DNA of 27,390 nucleotides from Trueperaceae bacterium (GTDB lineage Bacteria > Deinococcota > Deinococci > Deinococcales > Trueperaceae). The position numbers and the translations under genes are program-made. The first letter of the stretch is position 1, and each line of letters begins with the position of its first letter. The notes under the pieces were generated by a model, which was not told the origin of the DNA, did no database searches, and saw only the letters and a list, made by a program, of their open reading frames with translations. Shown piece by piece: positions 14,408-22,098 of the stretch. Location of the stretch: positions 1-27,390 of the forward strand of contig JAABSI010000037.1 of NCBI GenBank assembly GCA_011390455.1. The letters run 5' to 3'.

Positions 14408-15358
14408 GTGGCGCGCGTGGTGGTGTCCGAATGGATCGACGGCGAGGCGGTCGAGGCGTTGGCGGCGGTGCACGAGGTCGTGCACGACCCCAAGCTGCAT
14501 GCCGCCCCCGCCGCCCTGGCCGAGGCGCTCGCGACCGCCGAGGCATGGGTGGTCCGAAACCAGACGCGCGTCTCGGCCGACGCGCTCGCCGGCGCCCCGA
14601 ACCTGCGCGTGGTCGGACGCGTCGGCGTCGGCCTCGACAACCTCGATCTGGGGGCGCTGCGTGCCCGCGGCGTCGCCGTGACCTGGGCGCCGGGCAGCAA
14701 CGCCGCGAGCGTCGCCGAGTACGTGCTGGGTGCGCTGCTGCACCTTTGGAGGCGCTTCGGCGACGCGACCGAGCACGTGCGCGGCGGCGGTTGGGACCGA
14801 CCGGCGTTCATGGGCGAGGAGGCGTACGGCCGCACCCTCGGGTTGATCGGCGTGGGCGACATCGGAGCGCGCGTGGCGCGCCGAGCCCGGGTGTTCGGTC
14901 TCGACGTCGTCGCGCACGACCCGTTCGTGCACGAGGCGACGTTCGCGGTGCAGGAGCTGGGCGTGGAACTGGTGGGCCTCGACGAGCTCCTCGCGCGCTC
15001 CGACGCGGTGAGCCTGCACGTACCGCTCACCGAAGCCACCCGCGGGATGCTGGACGAGGCGGCGCTGCGGCGGATGCGCCGGGGGGCGCTGCTCGTGAAC
15101 ACCGCCCGGGGCGGGCTGGTCGACGAAGCCGCGTTGGCGCGCGCGCTCACCGAGGGGCACCTCGGCGGCGCGGCGCTCGACGTCCGCCCGGTGGAGCCGC
15201 CGGGGGCCGACGACCCGCTCGCGAGCGCGCCGAGGCTGCTGCTGACGCCGCACGTGGCGGGGGTGACGCGGCAGTCGAACGCGCGGGCGTCGTGGCACGT
15301 CGCGTACGAGGTGCTGCGCGCGCTGGCCGGAGAGCCCTTGCGCACGCCCGTGCGCTGA
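14408..15358 (+). CDS. D-2-hydroxyacid dehydrogenase, SlcC-like
   Basis: A 316-aa NAD(P)-dependent D-isomer-specific 2-hydroxyacid dehydrogenase. The nucleotide-binding motif is GVGDIG (148-153). The catalytic set is complete: R234 in NTARGGLVDE, E263 in VRPVEPP and H282 in TPHVAG. The N-terminal pattern (VVVSEWID, then VVRNQTRV near 48-55 and GRVGVGLDNLD near 70-80) recalls the SlcC group, whose characterised member oxidises (S)-sulfolactate, from memory. The group is broad, so 3-phosphoglycerate or another hydroxyacid is possible. It is convergent with the sugar operon; the two stops are 7 nt apart and lie in a short palindrome (15356-15368). The start is set by GGAGG. Confidence 0.85.
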   Translation: MARVVVSEWIDGEAVEALAAVHEVVHDPKLHAAPAALAEALATAEAWVVRNQTRVSADALAGAPNLRVVGRVGVGLDNLDLGALRARGVAVTWAPGSNAASVAEYVLGALLHLWRRFGDATEHVRGGGWDRPAFMGEEAYGRTLGLIGVGDIGARVARRARVFGLDVVAHDPFVHEATFAVQELGVELVGLDELLARSDAVSLHVPLTEATRGMLDEAALRRMRRGALLVNTARGGLVDEAALARALTEGHLGGAALDVRPVEPPGADDPLASAPRLLLTPHVAGVTRQSNARASWHVAYEVLRALAGEPLRTPVR

Positions 15359-15365
15359 CCACGGG

Positions 15366-16394
15366 TCAACCGCCGACGGCCACCGGAGCGCCGCTCGAGA
15401 GCGAGGCCTCCACGGCCAAGCACAGCGCCACCGCGGCGCGCCCGTCCGCCGCGGTGGCCGGCACCGGCGTTCCCTCCCGCACCGCGCGCACGAAGGCCTC
15501 GGTCTGGCGCACCAGGTCGTGGGCGTGGCCGGTGGCGGCGGGCACGTCCTGCACCTCGTCGACGCCAGCGTGGTGGAGCACCAGGCGCACGTCGGGATGT
15601 GGGTCGACGTCCATCGCGCCGGCCCAGTGGGCGCGCAGCGCCGCCTCGGCCCCGACGAGCGTCAGGTCGATGCGGTGGCCCGCGGCGGCGATCGAGCGGG
15701 TCACGCGCGCCCAGCGGTCGCCGCCGTCGGCGGCGGGTGCGAAGCGCAGGCGCACGTCCAGGTTCTCGTGCAGCGCTGCGCGCCCCGGCCGCGACGAGGC
15801 CCAGGCGAGCACCTCGGTGGGGTCGCCCAGGTACCAGCGGGCGAGGTCGAGGTAGTGCACGGGCTCCTCCAGGATGGTCGAGCCGAGGCGTTCGGGGTCC
15901 GCCTTCCAGCCGCCGGCGCCCGCCCGGTGCGGTCGGCGCCAGAGGTCGAGGCCCAGGTGGAGCGGTTCGCCGAGGCGCCCGGCGTCCAAGAGCGCCTTCA
16001 CGCGCTCGAACAGCTCGAAGACGCGCATGGCGTGCCCGACCGCCACCACTCGGTCGGTGGCGCGCGCGGCGGCGACGAGCGCGTCGGCGTCGGCGACCGT
16101 GAGCGCCATGGGCTTCTCGACCAACACGTGCTTGCCCGCAGCGAGCGCCCGCCGTGCTTGCTCGGCGTGCAGGTCGTTCGGGCTCGCGACGATCACCGCC
16201 TCGACGTCCATCGCCAGCAGCTCGTCGAGGTCGGTGGTGGTCGGCACGCCCCAGTCCGTTCGGACCCGCGCCGCGCCGGCTTCGCTGCCGGTGGCCACCG
16301 CGACCAAGGTCGCGCCGGCGCGGTGCAGGGTGGTGCGGTGCGCCGCGGCCCAACGCCCGGCGCCGATCAGCCCCACCCGCACCGGATCGGTCAC
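15366..16394 (-). CDS. Gfo/Idh/MocA-family NAD(P)-dependent protein (second)
   Basis: A 342-aa protein. The Rossmann fold shows GLIGAGRWA (glycine motif at 11-16) and VEKPMAL with the typical E-K-P at 93-95. In the C-terminal domain EEPVHYLDLARW carries H180 and D183, where family members have active-site residues. The family oxidises or reduces sugars at a C-OH. Some branches (GH109, GH188) instead use NAD transiently to cleave glycosides. Which applies here cannot be told from sequence alone. It starts with GTG, overlapping the M24 stop by 4 nt, and is the last gene of the operon. Confidence 0.88.
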   Translation of the reverse strand: MTDPVRVGLIGAGRWAAAHRTTLHRAGATLVAVATGSEAGAARVRTDWGVPTTTDLDELLAMDVEAVIVASPNDLHAEQARRALAAGKHVLVEKPMALTVADADALVAAARATDRVVAVGHAMRVFELFERVKALLDAGRLGEPLHLGLDLWRRPHRAGAGGWKADPERLGSTILEEPVHYLDLARWYLGDPTEVLAWASSRPGRAALHENLDVRLRFAPAADGGDRWARVTRSIAAAGHRIDLTLVGAEAALRAHWAGAMDVDPHPDVRLVLHHAGVDEVQDVPAATGHAHDLVRQTEAFVRAVREGTPVPATAADGRAAVALCLAVEASLSSGAPVAVGG

Positions 16395-17524
16395 AGCACC
16401 CGCACCTGGGCCCTGGGTCGGCCGGCTACGTCCTCGAACGGCCAGCGGGGATCCCACGTCAGGTTCGTCAGCGCGCCGTCCTGCTCCATCAGGAAGGTGT
16501 CCTCGCTCTTCGCCCACGGGAGCGACGGGTTCCATGCGACCGCCATCCCCGCGAGGAGCGGTCGCTGCGCACCAGGCACGGCGAGCCAGTCGCGCGGCAG
16601 GTACCCCGCCGGGCCCCCTTGATGGTGGTCGCGCCAGGCGTCCGGGACGCCTTCGGTGGCGTACGCATGGCGTGCGGCGTCCAGCACCGCCTCGGTGGCG
16701 ACGCCCGGTCGGGTGGCCTCCAGCATCGCGGCTTCGACGCGAAGGACCCGTTCGAGCGCCGTCGCCACCGTCTCGGGGACGGACCCGAACGCGACCAGGC
16801 GCGAGAGCGACACCACCAACCCGAAGCGTTGCGCGCACACCACGAGCAGGCCGACGCGGCCGAACGGTGCGTCGGTCGGGACGGGATGACGCACGTGGCC
16901 CAGGCGCTCTTCGCCGGCGACGAGCGCGACCGGAAGGTCCGCGCCGGCCGCTCGGATCGCTCCGTGCAGGCGGGCGGCCACCATGCGCTCGGTGAATCCG
17001 GCGTCCAACGCGCCCGCGGCGTCGCCGAGCGCGCGGCTCGCGAGCTCGCCGATCGCCGCCAAGCGCGCGCGCTCGACCGGTAGCAGCGGGTTCCGAAGCT
17101 CGCCCAAGTCGACGTCGGCGTCCGAGAGGGCCCGGCGGCTGCCGATGAGTTCGTGCGCGCGCGCTGCCCGCGCCCCCGGCGCGAACCAGGGCACGACCTC
17201 CGTCCGCGCGCCGGGGGGCAGCTCCTCGGCCACGAGGCGCGCCGCCTCGATGCGGTTGGTCGCGACGACGAGGTCGTCGCCCGTCGCGATCGCCTCGGCG
17301 ATCGGCGCTCCCTCGCGGTGCACCATGAAGTCGCCCCCGCCGGTGATCCACGCGAGGTTCTCGGCGCGCCGCAGGTGGAGCGCATCGGCGCCGCGCGCCT
17401 CGAGCCAGGCGCCGACCCGGCCGAGCTTGGTCGCCAGTTCGGCGCGGCGCTGCTCCGCTTCGAAGCCGAGCGCCGTGGGCATCGTCCCGAGCGCTCGGGC
17501 AGCGCGCTCGAGGCGCGTGCTCAC
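16391..17524 (-). CDS. M24 (pita-bread) fold protein lacking most metal ligands
   Basis: A 377-aa protein related to Xaa-Pro aminopeptidase and creatinase. The N-terminal domain has LAWITGGGDFMVHR and the C-terminal half has RHPVPTD, HHQGG (H300/H301) and SEDTFLME (E341). The two metal-binding Asp of peptidases are absent: the region reads VVCAQRFGLVVSLSRLVAF. The first ligand Glu is Asn332 in AWNPSL. So it is probably not a dinuclear metallopeptidase; creatinase and similar amidinohydrolases or lyases also work without metal. The substrate is unknown. The GTG at 17524 is backed by GGAGG 7 nt upstream and by the 4-nt overlap with the preceding gene. Confidence 0.82.
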   Translation of the reverse strand: MSTRLERAARALGTMPTALGFEAEQRRAELATKLGRVGAWLEARGADALHLRRAENLAWITGGGDFMVHREGAPIAEAIATGDDLVVATNRIEAARLVAEELPPGARTEVVPWFAPGARAARAHELIGSRRALSDADVDLGELRNPLLPVERARLAAIGELASRALGDAAGALDAGFTERMVAARLHGAIRAAGADLPVALVAGEERLGHVRHPVPTDAPFGRVGLLVVCAQRFGLVVSLSRLVAFGSVPETVATALERVLRVEAAMLEATRPGVATEAVLDAARHAYATEGVPDAWRDHHQGGPAGYLPRDWLAVPGAQRPLLAGMAVAWNPSLPWAKSEDTFLMEQDGALTNLTWDPRWPFEDVAGRPRAQVRVL

Positions 17525-18594
17525 GTACCTGCCTCCAGCAGCGCGTCGGCCTCGCCATCGAGTCCTTCGGAAACGGCCGCCGGCGGGTCGTCGCTCGCGA
17601 CGTCCGCGAGCGCGATCGGGCGTCCCTCGGCCACGGAGCGCAGCACCGCCAGCGAGGTGCGCAGCGCGTCGATGCCGTCCTGGATGTCGGGGACGCGGCG
17701 CTGAGCGCCGGTGGTGAGTTCCGCGTGGAAGGCGAAGATCTCGTCGCGCCACGGGTCGCTGCCGCTCTGGCTCCAGACGTGCTCGCCGTGGCCGTCGTAG
17801 CGCACGACGCGCTCGGGCCAGTCGACGGTCACCAGGCCGTCGGGCCCGACGTACGTGTGGCGCTCCACGGGCGCGACCCCGCTCGGGAGGCCCCAGGAGA
17901 CCTGGACCTGCCCGACGGTGCCGCCCGGGTACGCGAGCGTGATCAGCGCGCTGTCCAGCGCCCGGTGGGCGATGTGGGCGACCTCGGGCTTGCCGTCCGA
18001 GAAGGTGTAGCCGCGGGCGGCGACCTCGGTCGGCTGGCCGTCGAAGAGCAGCCCCCACACGTAGAACAGATGGCAGCACATGTCGATGATCGGCCCGCCG
18101 TTGGCGTGGGCGTCGTGCATGAGCCGCTTCGGTCGGATGCCGGCGGTGATGGTCGCTTGCGCCAGGACCGGGCGCCCGCTGCGCCCGCCGGCCTCGAGGA
18201 GCGCGTCCAGCGCCGGGTCGAAGCGGCGCATGAAGCCGATCCGGAGCTCGGTTCCGGCGGCGCTGGCCGCGTCGCGCATCGCGTGGGCGTCGGCGAGCGT
18301 CAGGGCGGCCGGCTTCTCGCACAAAACGTGGGCGCCGAGCTCGAGGGCGGTGATCGTGGTCGGTGCATGGAGGAACGTCGGCGTGCAGACGCTGACGACG
18401 TCGGGGCGCAGCGCGAGCGCTTCGTGCAGGTCCGTCATGGCCCGGGCGCCGGTCTCGTGGGCGGAGGCTTCGGCGCGGGGGAGATCGGGGTCGACGACGG
18501 CCAGGACGTGGGCGCCGGCCGCCGCCCAGTGGCGGGCGTGGCGCGAGCCCATGTCGCCCGCGCCGATGACGACGGCGGTCAGGGGGGCGCTCAT
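17521..18594 (-). CDS. Gfo/Idh/MocA-family NAD(P)-dependent protein (first)
   Basis: A 357-aa protein. VVIGAGDMGSRHA shows the glycine motif (11-16) and CEKPAALTL the E-K-P (93-95). GGPIIDMCCHLFYVW holds D171 and H175 at the active-site position of the family. GFMRRFDPA is also typical. It is likely a sugar or inositol-type dehydrogenase acting on the imported substrate, or an NAD-dependent glycosidase of the GH109/GH188 kind. The ATG at 18594 overlaps the aldolase stop by 4 nt (ATGA). It shares only the family pattern with the second Gfo/Idh protein; the two are not recent duplicates. Confidence 0.88.
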   Translation of the reverse strand: MSAPLTAVVIGAGDMGSRHARHWAAAGAHVLAVVDPDLPRAEASAHETGARAMTDLHEALALRPDVVSVCTPTFLHAPTTITALELGAHVLCEKPAALTLADAHAMRDAASAAGTELRIGFMRRFDPALDALLEAGGRSGRPVLAQATITAGIRPKRLMHDAHANGGPIIDMCCHLFYVWGLLFDGQPTEVAARGYTFSDGKPEVAHIAHRALDSALITLAYPGGTVGQVQVSWGLPSGVAPVERHTYVGPDGLVTVDWPERVVRYDGHGEHVWSQSGSDPWRDEIFAFHAELTTGAQRRVPDIQDGIDALRTSLAVLRSVAEGRPIALADVASDDPPAAVSEGLDGEADALLEAGT

Positions 18595-19706
18595 CGGTAG
18601 TCCTGGAACCACGTCGGCGAGGCGTCCGCGACGACCGGTGCGCCGCCGTAGCGCCGGTGGCGGTGCCAGGGCAGGCCACGCTGGACGATCCCGCGCAGCT
18701 GCGCGAGGTACGGGACCGAGCGGTCGTGCAGGCGCGCCTTGACGGCCTCGAGGTCGGGGTACGCGCCCAGCGCGTCGTACCAGACGGCGCGGCCGGCCAG
18801 GACCCCGCTCGCGCCGGCCTCGATCGCCAGCTCGACGTTGAGCGCGAACTCGCGTGGGCCGACGCCGGCGGAGAGCAGCACCCACGGCACGGGGGAGGCC
18901 GCGTCCAGGTCGCTCAGGAAGCCCTGGACGGCGCTCACGTCGTAGACCGCCTCGCGCGCGACCCCGTCGAGGGCGCCCGCATGGAAGCCCTCGGTGCGCC
19001 GGAGCTCGGCCGGGAACTCGAGCTTCATGAGGTCGACGCCGAAGCGCGGGTCCGCGTAGCGCTGCAGCGAGCCCAGGACGTGCGCCGGTTTCGCGCGCGC
19101 GTAGGCGGCGGAGGCCGGGTCCTCGCCCGGCAGCGGGTAGGCGAGCAGCTCGAGCACGAACGGCAGGTCGTGCTCGGCGCAGGCGCGTCCGACGGCCTCC
19201 ACGAAGGCGTCCTGGTGCGCGTGGGTCGCTTCGGAGACGTCGGGGCGATGCCAGGCGAGCAGCTTGACCGCCATGGCGCCGCTGCGTCGGATCTTGGCGA
19301 CGCTCCAGCCGGCGATCGCGTGCGAGCGGCGTTCGCCTCCCTCGAGGTCGAAGCCGTAGTCCTCGAGCGTGGACAGCAGCCCGACGCGGCCGGGGACCGA
19401 CCGCAGGTGGTGCGGGTGGGTCCAGACCGGATCGAGCAAGACCGCGGTGGCGTGCGGCGCGAGCACCTCGACGAGGGCCCCCTTCACGGACGCGACCTCC
19501 TCGTAGGTGACCTGGGCGGGGTCGCGGTCGCCGTGGCGGGCGAGCGCGGCGAAGATCGGCGGGCGCTGGTCGACGGCGATCATCGTGAAGCGCCCGTCGT
19601 CGTCGGCGAGGGTGGTGAGGCCGCGCAGCTTGCCGGCGCTCAGGGCCGCGGTGTTGGGGGCCGCGGTGTTGGGGGCTGGGGTGGTGGGGGGGTGATCGGG
19701 GTTCAT
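18591..19706 (-). CDS. Class I aldolase of the LacD/YihT family
   Basis: A 371-aa protein. After a Pro/Thr/Asn/Ala-rich N-terminus of 25 residues comes a TIM-barrel aldolase: FTMIAVDQR (40-48), VKLLAWHRPD (147-156), GVDLMKLEFP with the likely Schiff-base Lys K228, VPWVLLSAGV with S279, and GVLAGRAVW with R306. These correspond, as recalled, to E. coli YihT K193, S226 and R253. The family cleaves ketose phosphates (tagatose 1,6-bisphosphate or 6-deoxy-6-sulfofructose 1-phosphate) to dihydroxyacetone phosphate and an aldehyde. It follows the kinase gene with an ATGA overlap, as expected for substrate and product. It is longer than LacD and YihT. Confidence 0.87.
   Translation of the reverse strand: MNPDHPPTTPAPNTAAPNTAALSAGKLRGLTTLADDDGRFTMIAVDQRPPIFAALARHGDRDPAQVTYEEVASVKGALVEVLAPHATAVLLDPVWTHPHHLRSVPGRVGLLSTLEDYGFDLEGGERRSHAIAGWSVAKIRRSGAMAVKLLAWHRPDVSEATHAHQDAFVEAVGRACAEHDLPFVLELLAYPLPGEDPASAAYARAKPAHVLGSLQRYADPRFGVDLMKLEFPAELRRTEGFHAGALDGVAREAVYDVSAVQGFLSDLDAASPVPWVLLSAGVGPREFALNVELAIEAGASGVLAGRAVWYDALGAYPDLEAVKARLHDRSVPYLAQLRGIVQRGLPWHRHRRYGGAPVVADASPTWFQDYR
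19644..19673. repeat. Two tandem 15-bp repeats in the aldolase N-terminus
   Basis: GGCCGCGGTGTTGGG occurs twice in tandem (19644-19658 and 19659-19673). It encodes the Pro-Asn-Thr-Ala-Ala pair of residues 12-21 of the aldolase. Being a multiple of three, expansion or loss would keep the frame. The repeats lie in a non-conserved, presumably disordered extension. Confidence 0.75.
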
Positions 19707-20695
19707 GCGCGTCCTCCGGTCGAGGGTCCAAGGTCGTTCGGGGCGGGCAGTGCGTCGGCGACGGCGCGCGCGGTGGCGAGGTCGGGCAGCGCGGCGCGCC
19801 CTTCGCCCGTGCACTTCAGCGCGGCGACGGCGGTGGCCAATCGGAGCGCGCGGGCGGCTTCGTAGCCCGCCGCGATCCCCACGGCATACGCACCGTGGAA
19901 GGCGTCGCCGGCGCCGTTCGTGTCGACGGCCGCGACGCGCGGGGCGACCTGGTGCCAGATGCGTCGGCCATCGTTCCAGACGCACCCGCGCGCGCCCAGC
20001 GTGATGGCGACGAGCTGCGTCGGGGCGTCGCGCAGGGCGGAGGTCGCGAGTGCGGCGGCCGCCAGCGGATCGTTCGGTGCGGGTACGCCGCGCTCCGCGA
20101 GCGCCAGCGCGCCCGCCTCTTCGGCGGCCACGAGGTGGTCGACGCGCGCGCGCAGCTCGGGGTGGCGGTCGTCGCCCCAGTCGCCGACCCGGGGGACGCC
20201 GCGCGCTTCGGCCCAGGCGAGGGCATGCGCCGCCAACTCCGGGTGGCGGGCATCGACGAGCACCGCGCCGCAGCCCTCGAGCCCGCGCCAGTCGTGGCTC
20301 GCCGGGGCGTCCTCGAGCCCTTCGCCGCGGTACGGGAAGATGCTCCGTTCGCCGTTCGGATCGACGAGCACGGCGCTCACGAAGGAGCGCGCCCCGGCCG
20401 GGGCGCGCACGCCGCCGAGGTCGACGCCGTGGTCCGCGAGCTCGGCCGCGTTCGCACGACCGTCCTCGTCGTCGCCGTGGATGGCCCAGAGGCGAGCGTC
20501 GGCGCCGAGTCGGGCGGCCGCCACGGCGGCGGTCGCGGCCGGTCCGCCCCCCTCGGCGCGGTAACCCAGCGCCGGCGTGCGGGAGGCGGTCGGCGGGAAG
20601 CGCTCGACGCGCCATGCGTGGTCGCGGCACGAGAGCCCGACGAAGGCGACGGCGGGGCGATGCGCGCCCCAGCCGGCGCCGGGGCCCGCGCTCAC
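19703..20695 (-). CDS. PfkB-family sugar kinase, sulfofructose-kinase-like
   Basis: A 330-aa ribokinase-family kinase. EGGGPAATAAVAAARLGA (48-65) is the substrate-side Gly-rich motif and DTNGAGDAF the ATP/anion-hole motif with catalytic D264. VAALKCT and GRAALPD close the protein. By recollection the first motif and the C-terminal end are close to E. coli YihV (6-deoxy-6-sulfofructose kinase). Of the three YihV sulfonate-contact residues (K27, N109, R138), R150 aligns with R138 and R39 with K27, while N109 is replaced by Pro121. A plain fructose- or tagatose-phosphate kinase is the alternative. GTG start with GTGA overlap to the isomerase-like gene upstream. Confidence 0.87.
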   Translation of the reverse strand: MSAGPGAGWGAHRPAVAFVGLSCRDHAWRVERFPPTASRTPALGYRAEGGGPAATAAVAAARLGADARLWAIHGDDEDGRANAAELADHGVDLGGVRAPAGARSFVSAVLVDPNGERSIFPYRGEGLEDAPASHDWRGLEGCGAVLVDARHPELAAHALAWAEARGVPRVGDWGDDRHPELRARVDHLVAAEEAGALALAERGVPAPNDPLAAAALATSALRDAPTQLVAITLGARGCVWNDGRRIWHQVAPRVAAVDTNGAGDAFHGAYAVGIAAGYEAARALRLATAVAALKCTGEGRAALPDLATARAVADALPAPNDLGPSTGGRA

Positions 20696-22098
20696 GCGAG
20701 CCCGGAGCGCGGGGTCGGGTCGAGCACCCGTGCCCCGATCCGTTCGCCGAGCTCCAGGAGGGCGTGCCGCACGTCCCCGCCGGCGAGCGCGAGGTGGTGG
20801 GGGAGGCGGTGGTCGAGGATGCCCGCGACCGCGCGCGCGGCGCTCACCTCGGTCCGCCCCCACGTGAGCCCGCCCCACCAGCCGCGCACCCCGTCGAACG
20901 ACGGCCCGGTCGCGCTCTGCACCTGGCCGCCGATCACCAGGAGCGCGACCCCGGCGCCGTCCGGCAGCAGCCGGAAGCCGGTCGCCGGACCGGGCGCGAG
21001 CGTCTGATCGCGCACGACGCCCACGCCGTCGCGGTTGAAGTGCGTCGTGAGGCGGGTGCCGGACGCGTCGGCCAGCGCCCTAGGTGCGTTGCCGCAGTGC
21101 CACAGGAGGAGGGCGTCGCGCTCCAGATCGAGGTCGGAGAGGTCGAGCAGCGCGGACGGGGCGTCCGCGACCTCCTGCAGCACCCGCATCGAGGCGGCGC
21201 CCCAGACGTCGCCCTCGCAGGCGGCTGGGGTGCGCCGGTCGGCGGCGCGCCCCATGGCGGCGCAGGCCATGGCGCCGCACGCGTCGGGCAGCTCGGGCCA
21301 GCAGCGCACGGCGAGCGCGTTCGCGCCCTCGTCGCGGGCGAAGGCGGCCAGGGCCAGGTCGATGCGGGCAGCGGCGACCAGGTCGTCCCACGACGCCTCG
21401 AGCGGCTCCTCGGCGCGCCAGGCTTCGGCGTGGCGCTCGGCCTCGTCGGCGTCGATCGCCGCGACGCGGGCGAACAGGTCGGCGAGCGGTCGCTCGACGA
21501 CGGTGGCGCGCCCGGGCAAGCTCGGCAGCTCGAGGCCGTAGAAGGCCGGCGCCGTCCCGCCGATCGCCAGCACGCGGGTGGTGGCGAAGGCGCGAGCGCC
21601 GCGCTCGACGCGCAGGAGCGTGGTGAGCCGGTCGCGGGCGAGGGCGTCGGCCGGGTCGCCGTAGCACCAGGCGACCGGACCGCGCGCGCCGCCGAGCGGG
21701 CCCTCGGCGAAGGAGAGCGTCATGTTGAGGCCGCAGAGGCTGTTGAGCGGCAGCGGTCCGCGGACGCCGTCGGGGCCGCCTGCGCGCGCGCCGGCGCGCT
21801 CGGGCACCGCCCACACGACGACGCGCGGCGCGGCCGCGAGGAGCGGCGCGAGCAGGTCGCCGGTCGCGAAGGTGGCGTGCTGCACCACGAGCAGGTCGAG
21901 GTCGGCGGCCGCGAGTCGACGGCCGGCGTGCACGGCCTCGTGCGCGTCGCGAACGGCGCCCTCGTCGGCGGCGAGGACGCCGCCCTGCGCGGCGACCAGT
22001 TCGGCCACCGCGGCGAGCGAGCGGGCGGCGACGGCCGCGCCGTCGCCCTTGAAGGCGGGGCGCACCACCGCGACGAAGCCGACGCGCAGCGGCGTCAC
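20692..22098 (-). CDS. L-fucose/L-arabinose-isomerase-fold protein
   Basis: A 468-aa protein of the FucI/AraA superfamily, which converts aldoses to ketoses with a Mn ion. Likely metal and catalytic residues are E269 in RCWPELPD, E295 in ACEGDVWG, H334 in LLWHCGNAP, and H434/H435 in LPHHLAL. NSLCGLNMTL near 119-128 and GGQVQSATGPS near 390-400 are further family-like segments. It differs from ordinary AraA or FucI in length and most sequence, so the substrate is not arabinose or fucose by default. In the operon it stands between the permeases and the kinase, where a first isomerase would belong. GTG start, overlapping the permease stop by 4 nt. Confidence 0.8.
   Translation of the reverse strand: MTPLRVGFVAVVRPAFKGDGAAVAARSLAAVAELVAAQGGVLAADEGAVRDAHEAVHAGRRLAAADLDLLVVQHATFATGDLLAPLLAAAPRVVVWAVPERAGARAGGPDGVRGPLPLNSLCGLNMTLSFAEGPLGGARGPVAWCYGDPADALARDRLTTLLRVERGARAFATTRVLAIGGTAPAFYGLELPSLPGRATVVERPLADLFARVAAIDADEAERHAEAWRAEEPLEASWDDLVAAARIDLALAAFARDEGANALAVRCWPELPDACGAMACAAMGRAADRRTPAACEGDVWGAASMRVLQEVADAPSALLDLSDLDLERDALLLWHCGNAPRALADASGTRLTTHFNRDGVGVVRDQTLAPGPATGFRLLPDGAGVALLVIGGQVQSATGPSFDGVRGWWGGLTWGRTEVSAARAVAGILDHRLPHHLALAGGDVRHALLELGERIGARVLDPTPRSGLA

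Noticed and set aside
16391..17524. Active Xaa-Pro aminopeptidase
   Set aside because: Three of the five metal ligands are absent, so the usual peptidase annotation is not supported.
18591..20695. Myo-inositol catabolism (IolC kinase, IolG, DUF2090 aldolase)
   Set aside because: No IolB, IolD, IolE or IolJ-like protein is present, and kinase and aldolase resemble YihV and YihT more than IolC; kept only as a weak alternative.
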